A stretch of DNA of 7,917 bases, taken from Actinomycetota bacterium. GTDB lineage: Bacteria > Actinomycetota > Geothermincolia > Fen-727 > Anoxymicrobiaceae. Shown here piece by piece: positions 1-5,592 of the stretch. Where the stretch lies: positions 1-7,917 of the forward strand of contig JAHIPE010000118.1 of NCBI GenBank assembly GCA_018894655.1, read 5' to 3'. A program made the translations under genes and the position numbers. How positions within the stretch are numbered: position 1 is the first letter of the stretch; each line of letters opens with the position of its first letter. The notes under the pieces were generated by a model that was given only the letters and a program-made list of their open reading frames with translations, was not told the DNA's origin and did not search any database.

Positions 1-25
1 AGGCAGGAGTATGAACCGTCGCTTC

Positions 26-71
26 GGGGATTTGATCCTCGGAGAAAACATGCTTTCCCTTTCAAATCCCC
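26..71. repeat. Inverted repeat, 10-bp perfect arms
   Basis: The arm GGGGATTTGA at 26-35 is the exact reverse complement of TCAAATCCCC at 62-71, with a 26-base spacer. The arms contain an ATTTGA/TCAAAT core similar to a tRNA T-loop, but I could not fold a tRNA from either strand. Its role is unknown. Confidence 0.55.
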
Positions 72-81
72 TCGCTCCCCA

Positions 82-101
82 GGGGGGACTCCCGTCCCCC
101 C
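82..101. repeat. GC-rich hairpin
   Basis: GGGGGGAC at 82-89 and GTCCCCCC at 94-101 form a perfect 8-bp stem around a 4-base loop TCCC. No T-run follows on either strand, so it does not look like a standard intrinsic terminator. It resembles the hairpin at 154-175 in composition (six G, a short linker, six C). Confidence 0.55.
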
Positions 102-110
102 AAGGCGCTT

Positions 111-128
111 GCCTGCACCGGTGCAGGC
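111..128. repeat. Perfect 18-bp palindrome
   Basis: GCCTGCACC at 111-119 is followed directly by its reverse complement GGTGCAGGC at 120-128, so the 18 bases are a perfect palindrome with no spacer. The flanks do not extend the symmetry. It could be a protein-binding site or part of a decayed repeat; nothing in the sequence decides this. Confidence 0.55.
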
Positions 129-153
129 TTCGCTGTACCCCCCTTGCATAGAA

Positions 154-175
154 ACGGGGGGAGTCCTCCCCCCGT
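154..175 (-). terminator. Probable intrinsic terminator downstream of tRNA-Tyr
   Basis: Bases 154-163 pair perfectly with 166-175, giving a 10-bp, almost all G:C stem with a 2-base loop (4 bases if the top pair opens). On the minus strand the stem is followed by TTCTATG, so with the last paired base there is a short T-rich tail. It lies about 40 bases beyond the encoded CCA of the tRNA. The position and strong stem suit transcription termination, but the T-tract is poor. Confidence 0.4.
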
Positions 176-185
176 GTGCCCCCCT

Positions 186-243
186 CAGGTTCAAATCCTG
201 ATGGTGTCTATCTTGCTGGTGGGGGAGGCAGGATTTGAACCTG
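186..243. repeat. 15-bp inverted repeat containing the tRNA-Tyr T-arm
   Basis: CAGGTTCAAATCCTG at 186-200 is the exact reverse complement of CAGGATTTGAACCTG at 229-243. The second copy is almost the whole T-arm of tRNA-Tyr. The first copy lies outside the tRNA in the trailer, 28 bases away. In a minus-strand transcript the two could form a 15-bp helix competing with the T-arm fold. Read on the plus strand, 185-201 is itself a well-formed 5-bp stem with a 7-base TTCAAAT loop, but I find no other tRNA parts upstream of it. Confidence 0.7.
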
Positions 244-301
244 CGTAGGCTACGCCAACGGATTTACAGTCCGCCCCCTTTAACCACTCGGGCACTCCCC
301 C
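217..301 (-). tRNA. tRNA-Tyr (anticodon GUA)
   Basis: The minus strand folds as a class II tRNA with a long variable arm. The acceptor GGGGGAG (301-295) pairs perfectly with CTCCCCC (227-221). Next come TG, a CCC/GGG D-stem with a GAGTGGTTAAA loop, an anticodon stem around the loop CTGTAAA with anticodon GTA (plus 265-267), a long variable arm containing GTA-GCC-TAC, and a GCAGG/CCTGC T-stem with loop TTCAAAT. The discriminator is A (220) and CCA is encoded at 219-217. GUA together with the long variable arm is typical of bacterial tRNA-Tyr. It lies 56 bases beyond the DUF72 stop codon and appears to have its own promoter. Confidence 0.95.
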
Positions 302-313
302 TCAGCCCTGAGA

Positions 314-341
314 ATGATAGCAGCACCCGCCCTCGAGGCAA
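314..341 (-). promoter_or_regulatory. Candidate promoter for tRNA-Tyr
   Basis: On the minus strand TTGCCT (341-336) resembles a -35 box with four matches to TTGACA. After a 16-base spacer, TATCAT (319-314) resembles a -10 box with five matches to TATAAT. The -10 ends 12 bases before the mature tRNA 5' end, leaving room for a short leader. The spacing and position fit a sigma-70-type promoter, so the tRNA need not depend on read-through from the DUF72 gene. Confidence 0.5.
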
Positions 342-357
342 GAAAACGTGAGTATCA

Positions 358-1197
358 CTACTCGAACAGCCTGCCGCTTCCGGGGGCCTCCCACCCGGTG
401 TTATATAAGCGGTCACCGAGAGCGCCGCGCAGCATCCTCTCAAACATCCTGGCGTTGGTGGGGGCCTGTCCCTTGTAATGGTTGTTGAAGATGACGTAGG
501 TCCTGTCGGAGCCCTCCGCGACATCCTCGACCTTGGGCATCCACCCGGCGAGTTCCCCCTCGCTATAGAGGTAGTTGTAACGCTCCCACGACTCGCGGTC
601 CTTGCCCCACCAGGTCTCGTAGTTGCGGCCGTGGAACCGTATGTAGCCCAGCCGGCTGGTAACCTCGACCCTCGGGGAGAGGAGGTCCTTCATCCGGGGC
701 TCGTCAACGCAGCAGTACCCGAGCCCAAGCCGAGACAGTAGGGTGAACGTCTCGTCTTCCTCCCACCCGGCGTTCCTGAACTCCACCACCGTGTCTATCC
801 CTTCCAGCCGCTCGGAGAGGAGCTCCAGGTGGTGTCGGTTCTCCTTGGTATTCTTGAAGCCCCAGGGAAACTGCGCCAGCACGCAGCCCAGCTTGCCGTG
901 GTCTATCAGGGGCCGCAGGGCTTCCCGGAACCGGTCGAACACGCCTTCCCCCTCACTTATCTCGTGGGTCATCTCCCGGTTGGCCTTGACCGTGAACTGG
1001 AACCGGACCGGGGTCCGCCGTGCCATGCCGTCCATCCGCTGCGGTTGGGGTATCGCGTAGAAGGTGGAGTTTATCTCCACCACCGGGAAGTGCCTTGCGT
1101 ACTCCTCCAGCATCATCCGGGGGCGGATATCGGCGGGATAGAAGTTGCCCTTCCAGTCCTTGTAACTGAAGCCCGCTGTTCCGATGTAGACAGTCAT
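358..1197 (-). CDS. DUF72 (YecE-like) family protein
   Basis: The 279-residue product has the hallmarks of the DUF72/YecE family, which adopts a TIM-barrel-like fold and has no firmly established biochemical role. Visible family motifs are IGTAGFSYKDW (5-15), EINSTFYAIP (41-50), FQFTVKAN (66-73), LAQFPWGF (107-114), VEFRN (138-142), IRFHGRN (186-192) and a C-terminal NNHYKGQAPTNA (238-249) typical of these proteins. The length is close to what is usual for the family (about 240-300). The ATG start is preceded by CGGAG eight bases upstream. The gene begins 16 bases after the stop of the anti-sigma kinase gene, so it is probably the last gene of that operon. The family call is secure; no function can be assigned from context. 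Confidence 0.93.
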   Translation of the reverse strand: MTVYIGTAGFSYKDWKGNFYPADIRPRMMLEEYARHFPVVEINSTFYAIPQPQRMDGMARRTPVRFQFTVKANREMTHEISEGEGVFDRFREALRPLIDHGKLGCVLAQFPWGFKNTKENRHHLELLSERLEGIDTVVEFRNAGWEEDETFTLLSRLGLGYCCVDEPRMKDLLSPRVEVTSRLGYIRFHGRNYETWWGKDRESWERYNYLYSEGELAGWMPKVEDVAEGSDRTYVIFNNHYKGQAPTNARMFERMLRGALGDRLYNTGWEAPGSGRLFE

Positions 1198-1213
1198 CTC
1201 GACTACTCCGGAG

Positions 1214-1636
1214 TTATTTACCCCGCTTCTTCTCCATGCGAACGGTGGTCCCTTCCCGCCCGCTGGCTATGCTGAAGCCCTCCATCAGCCCTTTCATGAT
1301 CTTGATGCCCCTGCCGTGAATTGCCATGAGGGGCGGGGGGTTGTGCTCCAGCCTTCCCACGTCGAAGCCCCTGCCGTTATCTGACACCTCGATGACCATC
1401 CGGTCGCCTGAGACACGGCACTCGACGTGCATGTTGTCGTCCGGGGGATGGGCGTGCTGGGTTATATTCTTGAGCGCCTCCTGGACCGCCAGGGTGATAT
1501 CCTCCGCCTCGCGGGAGAACCCCTGGGAAACCGCGAACCTCTTCACCTTCGAGCGCGCTTCCTCGAGGGATTTCTTACGGCAGACAAGGTCCAATGTGAG
1601 CCGCCCGTTGCCATGATTGTGATGAATTGGTTCCAT
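1214..1636 (-). CDS. RsbW/SpoIIAB-type anti-sigma factor kinase (HATPase)
   Basis: This 140-residue protein belongs to the small GHKL ATPase family of serine-protein kinases that act as anti-sigma factors. Numbered from the ATG, the ATP-binding features are an N-box with EALKN (E53, N57), a G1 box DNGRGF (86-91), and a G2-like GRGIKIMKG (108-116). It probably binds a sigma factor or other target and phosphorylates the STAS antagonist encoded just upstream, releasing or holding the target in a partner switch. Upstream and downstream genes overlap: the antagonist TGA and this ATG share one base. A TTG one codon earlier (1639) would give a 4-base overlap. The Shine-Dalgarno site is weak, suggesting translational coupling. 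No sigma factor or PP2C phosphatase is in the window, so the regulated target is unknown. Confidence 0.9.
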   Translation of the reverse strand: MEPIHHNHGNGRLTLDLVCRKKSLEEARSKVKRFAVSQGFSREAEDITLAVQEALKNITQHAHPPDDNMHVECRVSGDRMVIEVSDNGRGFDVGRLEHNPPPLMAIHGRGIKIMKGLMEGFSIASGREGTTVRMEKKRGK

Positions 1637-2016
1637 CAAGTATGGTCCGAGAAGAACTCTTCGTCCACGTAGCCGCCTGTTGCCCCAACGTGCTGAAGGG
1701 CGCGTCCCAGGTTCGAAAACAATCGGAATACCTTGTCCAGCTCAACCAGCTTGAGTATCTTGACTATCCTGGGGTTATCGATGACGTACGCTATCTCTCC
1801 CTGCGCGGCGCTCATCTTCTGGTAGATCTCTATCAGGCTACCGAGTCCGCTGGAGTCGATAAACGTAAGCCGGGTCAGGTCCAGTATCAGGTCATGCTTG
1901 CGATCGCCTTCAAGCTTCAAGACGACCTTCCGGAAAAGGGGTACCGTGTAGACGTCGAGTTCCCCGACAGGCGTCACAACGTTGAAGCCCTCTTTTTCCT
2001 CGACCTCGATCTCCAC
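1636..2016 (-). CDS. STAS-domain anti-sigma factor antagonist (RsbV/SpoIIAA-type)
   Basis: The 126-residue product is a single STAS domain. The diagnostic loop FIDSSGLGS (52-60) follows the LILDLTRLT strand (43-51); a serine in DSSG (S55/S56) is the site that RsbW-type kinases phosphorylate in this family. The unphosphorylated form normally binds the kinase and frees its target. The C-terminal tail (about 105-126) runs slightly past the domain and ends in an acidic segment. The start is GTG, seven bases after GGGGGAG, a good Shine-Dalgarno site. The gene directly precedes and overlaps the kinase gene, the same order as rsbV-rsbW. A gap of 46 bases separates it from the lysine-rich membrane protein gene upstream. 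Confidence 0.92.
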   Translation of the reverse strand: MEIEVEEKEGFNVVTPVGELDVYTVPLFRKVVLKLEGDRKHDLILDLTRLTFIDSSGLGSLIEIYQKMSAAQGEIAYVIDNPRIVKILKLVELDKVFRLFSNLGRALQHVGATGGYVDEEFFSDHT

Positions 2017-2062
2017 TGCCTGACTCCCCCATCCGCCGGGCGATTCACGCGCCTGCGCGACC

Positions 2063-2428
2063 CTACTTGCCGGCCGCCTTCACCGCCACCGCGACCCCAA
2101 CGATGACCAGTAGCAGGAGCAGTATCCTTCTGCCCCTCTTCTTCTTTTTCTTCTTCGCCTTCTTGGCGAGCTTCTTCTTCTCTCGCCTGCTCAAGCCGAG
2201 GGTCGCCTCCTCGGCTAATTCCAGTGGCACTTCCTTGCCCTTACGCTGGAGCCGGGCCACCTTGCGCTCGGCCCTCTTCCGCTCGCTCTTAAACTCTTGC
2301 CTTTTCTTTATCTGCCGGCCGATGAAGTTGATCGCCAGGCCGATGACCATCCTGAGCAGCATCTCCTGGATACCCCGGTGGGGTGCCTCCCCCTGCTCAC
2401 CCGTCTTCTTCCCGAGCGATAACTCCAT
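2063..2428 (-). CDS. Lysine-rich protein with C-terminal membrane segment, unknown function
   Basis: I do not recognise this 121-residue protein. It begins with a short polar stretch, then a hydrophobic or amphipathic segment (about 23-40), a strongly basic, helix-prone middle (41-66) and a shorter acidic patch (69-75). A lysine-dense block follows (84-98, including a run of six lysines), then RGRR and a hydrophobic segment ILLLLLVIVGVAVAV (102-116) close to the C terminus. This suggests a tail-anchored inner-membrane protein with its basic face in the cytoplasm, possibly touching nucleic acid or acidic lipid. The start is well supported by AGGAGG at 2434-2439, five bases upstream of the ATG. 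It sits 40 bases after the AmrS gene and 46 before the STAS gene. Base composition makes it likely that the reading frame is real, but function is unknown. Confidence 0.72.
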   Translation of the reverse strand: MELSLGKKTGEQGEAPHRGIQEMLLRMVIGLAINFIGRQIKKRQEFKSERKRAERKVARLQRKGKEVPLELAEEATLGLSRREKKKLAKKAKKKKKKRGRRILLLLLVIVGVAVAVKAAGK

Positions 2429-2433
2429 CGAAA

Positions 2434-2439
2434 CCTCCT
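2434..2439 (-). promoter_or_regulatory. Consensus Shine-Dalgarno site
   Basis: The minus strand reads AGGAGG five bases before the ATG at 2428. This perfect anti-16S match is the main evidence that the unrecognised lysine-rich protein is translated. Confidence 0.75.
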
Positions 2440-2468
2440 GTTGGAAAGGGATAAAACAACAGTGACGA

Positions 2469-3452
2469 CTATACTACAAAGGGCAGGTCTATACCACAAC
2501 CGGCGCAGCGGCCACCCTCGAGCCCGTCCGCGCGGGTGATGTACCCGTTTCGCTCGACCACGGTGGCGCCACACCCCGGGCACAGGCTGGTGCCCCCATC
2601 CCCGCCCCTGATGTTGCCCAGGTAGACATAATCGAGCTCCTTTCGGCCGATCTCGTACGCCCTGAGCAACGTCTCGATCGGGGTCGGCTCGATGGTCATC
2701 TTGTGGCAGGGATAGTAGGCGGAGAAGTGGAGCGGCGTCTCCCTCCCCAGGCCGGCTACGAAATCAACCAGCTCGCCTATCAGCTCGTCGGAGTCGTTCA
2801 ACGTGGGTATCAGGAGGTTGGTGATCTCGACGTGGCAGGCGGACTTCGCCCTCCGGCAGGCCTCGAGAACGGGCTTCAGCCGGGAGTTGCATATATCCCG
2901 GTAGAAGCCGGGGTCCATCGACTTCACGTCAATGTTCATCGCGTCAATCCAGGGCAGCAGTTCCTCCTGTGGCTCGGGGTTCACCGAGCCGTTTGTCACC
3001 AGGACGTTGGCCAGGCCGCGCTCACGTACCTTGCGGGCACACTCCAGCACGAACTCGAACCAAACCGTCGGCTCGTTGTAGGTGTAGGCCACCCCCACGG
3101 AATTGTCCCTGTCGGCCATCGCCGCCACGTCGTCCGAGGTTGTATACGTCCCGGGCGACCCGGTTTCCAGCATCTGCCAGTTCTGGCAGAAAAGACAGCT
3201 CTGGTTGCAGCCCCTGGTGCCAATGGAGAGGATGGACCTCCCCGGGTGGAAGTGGTACAGGGGCTTCTTCTCAATCGGGTCCAGGTTGCGGGCCAGCATG
3301 TGGTTGTATATCTCGGAGTAGAGGATGCCGCCGTGGTTTGAGCGCACCCCGCAGAAGCCACTCTTGCCCTCGTTGATCTTGCACTCCTGTGGGCACAGGT
3401 GGCACTGGACCGTTTCCGCCTTGAGCTTCTCGTAGTATGAGGCCTCTTTCAC
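2469..3452 (-). CDS. amrS: AmrS-like radical SAM enzyme (AmmeMemoRadiSam system)
   Basis: From the chosen GTG the protein has 327 residues. It carries a radical SAM cluster motif C82-x3-C86-x2-C89 (GCNQSCLFCQN). An N-terminal cysteine group (C17, C20, C24, C34) and a C-terminal pair of CxxC motifs (C291/C294, C316/C319) are both typical of the family. Family segments include NLDPIEKKPLYHFHPG, YTYNEPT and AMNIDVKS. Such proteins were formerly labelled pyruvate formate-lyase activating enzymes; their true substrate is not settled. The usual partners AMMECR1 and MEMO1 are not in the window. Family members start near a (M)KEAxxYEKL motif, so I start at GTG 3452. A GTG at 3563, two bases after the dapA stop, would add 37 residues of unusual composition. 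A TACAAT at 3496-3491 on the same strand could be a -10 box, but its -35 is poor. Confidence 0.9.
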   Translation of the reverse strand: MKEASYYEKLKAETVQCHLCPQECKINEGKSGFCGVRSNHGGILYSEIYNHMLARNLDPIEKKPLYHFHPGRSILSIGTRGCNQSCLFCQNWQMLETGSPGTYTTSDDVAAMADRDNSVGVAYTYNEPTVWFEFVLECARKVRERGLANVLVTNGSVNPEPQEELLPWIDAMNIDVKSMDPGFYRDICNSRLKPVLEACRRAKSACHVEITNLLIPTLNDSDELIGELVDFVAGLGRETPLHFSAYYPCHKMTIEPTPIETLLRAYEIGRKELDYVYLGNIRGGDGGTSLCPGCGATVVERNGYITRADGLEGGRCAGCGIDLPFVV

Positions 3453-3565
3453 CCGCAACGCCCCCGTGTTTAGTGCCCCCCTCACCACCAATTGTACAGG
3501 AGAAAGGATGGCGGCACATCGCCCTCTTGGGGTATCACCGGGTCCGGTGCCGGTCGCGGTCACCC

Positions 3566-4468
3566 TCAGATAAGCTTCAACCCGTGGAGCACTCCCGCGA
3601 TGTCCTCGCGGCAGGCGGCCGACACCGCCATCAGCGGCAGGCGCAACTCGTCGGAGTCGATGACTCCCAGGAGCTTCATCGCCGCCTTGGCCGGGGAAGG
3701 GTTCGGCTCCTTGAACATTATCCTGACCAGCGGTAGCAGGTGGAAATGCAGGCGCCTGGCCCCGTCGAGGTCCCCTTCCCCGACGGCGTTGCAGAGGGCC
3801 AGGAACTCGCCCGGCAAGACGTGAGCGCTCGCCATTATCCCGCCGTGCCCTCCCAGGCAGCAGATACTGAAAAGCAGGTGGTCTTCCCCCGACAGTACAC
3901 AGAAGTCCTCGCTGGTGCGCGCCAGTATGCTCATGGTCTGGTTGATATCGCCGCTGGCGTCCTTAATACCGACTATATTGGGGATTCGCGACAGCTCCAC
4001 CACCGTGCCCACGTCTATGTTGCGGCCGGTACGGGTGGGTATGTTATAGACCAGTACAGGGCGGTCAGTGACACCGGATACCGCACGGAAATGCTTGATG
4101 ATCCCGTCCTGGCTTGGCCGGTTGTAGTACGGGCAGACCACAAGGTACCCCTGCAGGTCCAGCCCCTCGACCCTTTCCACCAGGCCAATGGTCTCCCTGG
4201 TGTCGTTGGTCCCGACCCCGGCGACGACCGGGACGCGGCCCGCGACCTGATCCACTACGACCTCTATCACCCTCACGTGCTCATCGTGAGAGAGAGTCGC
4301 GCTCTCCCCTGTGGTACCACAGGGGATAATCCCTGAAGCCCCGCCGTCTATCAGGTAATCGACCAGGCGACGCAGGCTATCCTCGTCGACCTCGCCTTCG
4401 GCAAACGGGGTCACGTTTGGAACAAATACGCCCTCGAACTCAACGCTGGACAATACCGGCACCTCCAT
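3566..4468 (-). CDS. dapA: 4-hydroxy-tetrahydrodipicolinate synthase
   Basis: DapA condenses pyruvate with aspartate semialdehyde, the first committed step of diaminopimelate and lysine synthesis, in the cytoplasm. The 300-residue protein has the class I aldolase TIM-barrel signatures: GTTGES (51-56), YYNRPSQDG (114-122), YNIPTRTG (141-148) with Y141 and R146, and the Schiff-base lysine K169 in GIKDASGD. Y115 matches the second tyrosine of the catalytic triad. These are the features expected of true DapA rather than sialate or KDG aldolase relatives. The N terminus is about eight residues longer than in E. coli. The annotated ATG has no clear Shine-Dalgarno site, whereas a TTG at 4453 lies eight bases after GGAGG (inside codons 1-3) and would give 295 residues. 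The AmrS gene follows closely. Confidence 0.95.
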   Translation of the reverse strand: MEVPVLSSVEFEGVFVPNVTPFAEGEVDEDSLRRLVDYLIDGGASGIIPCGTTGESATLSHDEHVRVIEVVVDQVAGRVPVVAGVGTNDTRETIGLVERVEGLDLQGYLVVCPYYNRPSQDGIIKHFRAVSGVTDRPVLVYNIPTRTGRNIDVGTVVELSRIPNIVGIKDASGDINQTMSILARTSEDFCVLSGEDHLLFSICCLGGHGGIMASAHVLPGEFLALCNAVGEGDLDGARRLHFHLLPLVRIMFKEPNPSPAKAAMKLLGVIDSDELRLPLMAVSAACREDIAGVLHGLKLI

Positions 4469-4498
4469 CAGAACTAAGCCGCGGAACCCGTCCGCACT

Positions 4499-4591
4499 TC
4501 ATTTTATACCGATGTCCTTTACAAGGATAGGCACGGCCGCCAGGCCGCCTATGTCGGCCCCGACCACTCTCGTGTCAAACGTTTCTTTCAT
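4499..4591 (-). CDS. Possible small ORF (30 residues) coupled to the dehydrogenase gene
   Basis: An ATG at 4591 overlaps the TGA of the hydroxyacyl-CoA dehydrogenase gene by three bases within ATGA, and the frame runs 30 codons to a TGA at 4499. The product begins MKETFDTRVVGADIGG and ends VKDIGIK. It has a hydrophobic centre with plausible codon use (about 60 percent G/C at third positions). It fills most of the gap before dapA, leaving 30 bases. I do not recognise it. It could be a real small protein, the stub of a lost gene, or a chance frame; there is no strong Shine-Dalgarno site beyond coupling. Confidence 0.4.
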   Translation of the reverse strand: MKETFDTRVVGADIGGLAAVPILVKDIGIK

Positions 4592-5472
4592 AGTTTCCAG
4601 TACGGCTCCTGCTTGCCGGACGAGTAATCGTAGAAGCCTTTCTTGGTCTTGCGGCCTTTCAGCCCCGCCGTCACCATCCTCCTCATGAGCTCAGGCGGCC
4701 AGTACTTCTCGTTCCGGGTCTCCTCGTATATCGCCTCACAGGCGTGCATCAGTATCTCTATGCCGGTCAGGTCAGCGGTCTCACAGGGACCCATCGCGTG
4801 CCCGAACCCCAGGCGCATCGCCTTGTCCACGTCCTGGGGGGTCGCCGCCCCGGACGCGACCAGGTTTATCGCCTCGACGGTCGCGGTGAGGCCTATTCGG
4901 TTGGCCAGGAACCCGGCGATGTCCTTTTGCACTACCACCGTCTCCTTGCCGATCGACCGGGCGAACTCCTCCATCGCCGCCAGGGTCTCGTCGGAGGTCT
5001 CCAGGCCGCGAATCAACTCGCAGAGCTTCATCATCGGGACCGGGCTGAAGAAGTGGGTACCTACCACCCGGTCCGGGCGACCGGTGGCGGCCGCTATGGT
5101 GGTGACGGATATCGCGGATGTGTTGGTGGCGAGGACCGTCCCTTCCGTTACAATCCCATCCAGTTCCTTGAAGACCTTTTGCTTTAGCTCGAGGTTCTCG
5201 AAGACCGCCTCGATGACCAGGTCGGCGCCCGCGGCGTCACCCATCTCGGTGGTCGGCGTTATGTTGGCTATCGCCTGCTTCGCCACATCCTCGGTTATCT
5301 TCCCCTTGCTGGCGAACTTGTCAACCGACCACTCGATGTTCTTCATCGACTTGTCCAGGGCCTCCTGGCTGATGTCCCTCATGGTGACCTCGTAGCCGGC
5401 AGTGGCGGCCACCTGGGTTATGCCTCCACCCATGAGCCCCGCCCCGACGACAAATACCTTCTTGATTTCCAT
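4588..5472 (-). CDS. hbd: 3-hydroxyacyl-CoA (3-hydroxybutyryl-CoA) dehydrogenase
   Basis: The 294-residue enzyme interconverts 3-hydroxyacyl-CoA and 3-oxoacyl-CoA with NAD(P), in butyrate-type fermentation or fatty-acid oxidation. The N-terminal Rossmann domain begins VFVVGAGLMGGG (6-17) with D33 at the end of the second strand. NTSAIS (117-122) and GTHFFSPVP (138-146) follow, giving catalytic H140 with E152, and DIAGFLANRI (184-193) gives N191. The C-terminal helical domain ends in KGRKTKKGFYDYS (272-284), typical of the family. The length is standard. The ATG is preceded by AAGGGGG with eight bases between. A candidate promoter lies just upstream, so this may be the first gene of the hbd-dapA-amrS unit. 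No thiolase, crotonase or acyl-CoA dehydrogenase is nearby, so chain-length preference and pathway direction cannot be read from context. Confidence 0.95.
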   Translation of the reverse strand: MEIKKVFVVGAGLMGGGITQVAATAGYEVTMRDISQEALDKSMKNIEWSVDKFASKGKITEDVAKQAIANITPTTEMGDAAGADLVIEAVFENLELKQKVFKELDGIVTEGTVLATNTSAISVTTIAAATGRPDRVVGTHFFSPVPMMKLCELIRGLETSDETLAAMEEFARSIGKETVVVQKDIAGFLANRIGLTATVEAINLVASGAATPQDVDKAMRLGFGHAMGPCETADLTGIEILMHACEAIYEETRNEKYWPPELMRRMVTAGLKGRKTKKGFYDYSSGKQEPYWKL

Positions 5473-5519
5473 CTCAACAACCCCCTTTTCGTAATCCTCA
5501 GTTCCAGGAACGAAAGTCT

Positions 5520-5549
5520 ATCATATGTGCACGCCACGGGCTGTTGCAT
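5520..5549 (-). promoter_or_regulatory. Candidate promoter for the hbd operon
   Basis: On the minus strand TATGAT (5525-5520) matches the -10 consensus at five of six bases. About 18 bases upstream is ATGCAA (5549-5544), a weak -35 with three matches. The -10 lies 47 bases before the hbd start codon, a reasonable leader length. The intergenic gap and the change of functional theme support a promoter here; the weak -35 may mean an activator or another sigma factor. Confidence 0.4.
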
Positions 5550-5592
5550 AGCGGGGTTTGGGTTTGTCTCACCGATGCTTGTGTGCGAGTGA

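Larger units (their letters stand above)
1..216. other. Gene-free, hairpin-rich end region
   Basis: I find no credible gene here. The plus strand happens to be open in frame 1 from the window edge to a TGA at 198-200, but the translation is proline/arginine-rich and matches nothing I know. The stretch instead holds four separate inverted repeats (26-71, 82-101, 111-128, 154-175) and one arm of a fifth that pairs with the tRNA-Tyr T-arm. Runs of C and G dominate. It lies 3' of the tRNA on the minus strand, so part of it is probably tRNA trailer and terminator; the rest is unexplained. Confidence 0.6.

Noticed and set aside
26..175. CRISPR array
   Set aside because: The repeats are inverted and dissimilar, not direct repeats with regular spacers.
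120..209. A second tRNA on the plus strand ending near 209
   Set aside because: Only a T-arm-like hairpin is present; no matching acceptor 5' half, D-arm or anticodon arm can be found upstream, and no CCA follows.
478..1275. Long plus-strand open frames opposite the DUF72 gene
   Set aside because: They mirror codon structure of the minus-strand DUF72 gene, resemble no family, and lack conserved motifs; GC-rich genes commonly leave such antisense frames open.
1627..2106. 159-codon plus-strand frame over the STAS gene
   Set aside because: It lies antisense to a clear STAS domain and its translation shows no domain pattern.
2703..3341. 212-codon plus-strand frame over amrS
   Set aside because: It is antisense to the radical SAM gene, with composition explained by reversed codons and no recognisable motif.
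4469..4587. Lysine riboswitch upstream of dapA
   Set aside because: The gap is too short for the class and is largely occupied by a small ORF; I see no lysine-box-like structure.
4643..5395. 250-codon plus-strand frame over hbd
   Set aside because: It is the exact-phase antisense of a well-supported dehydrogenase and matches no family.
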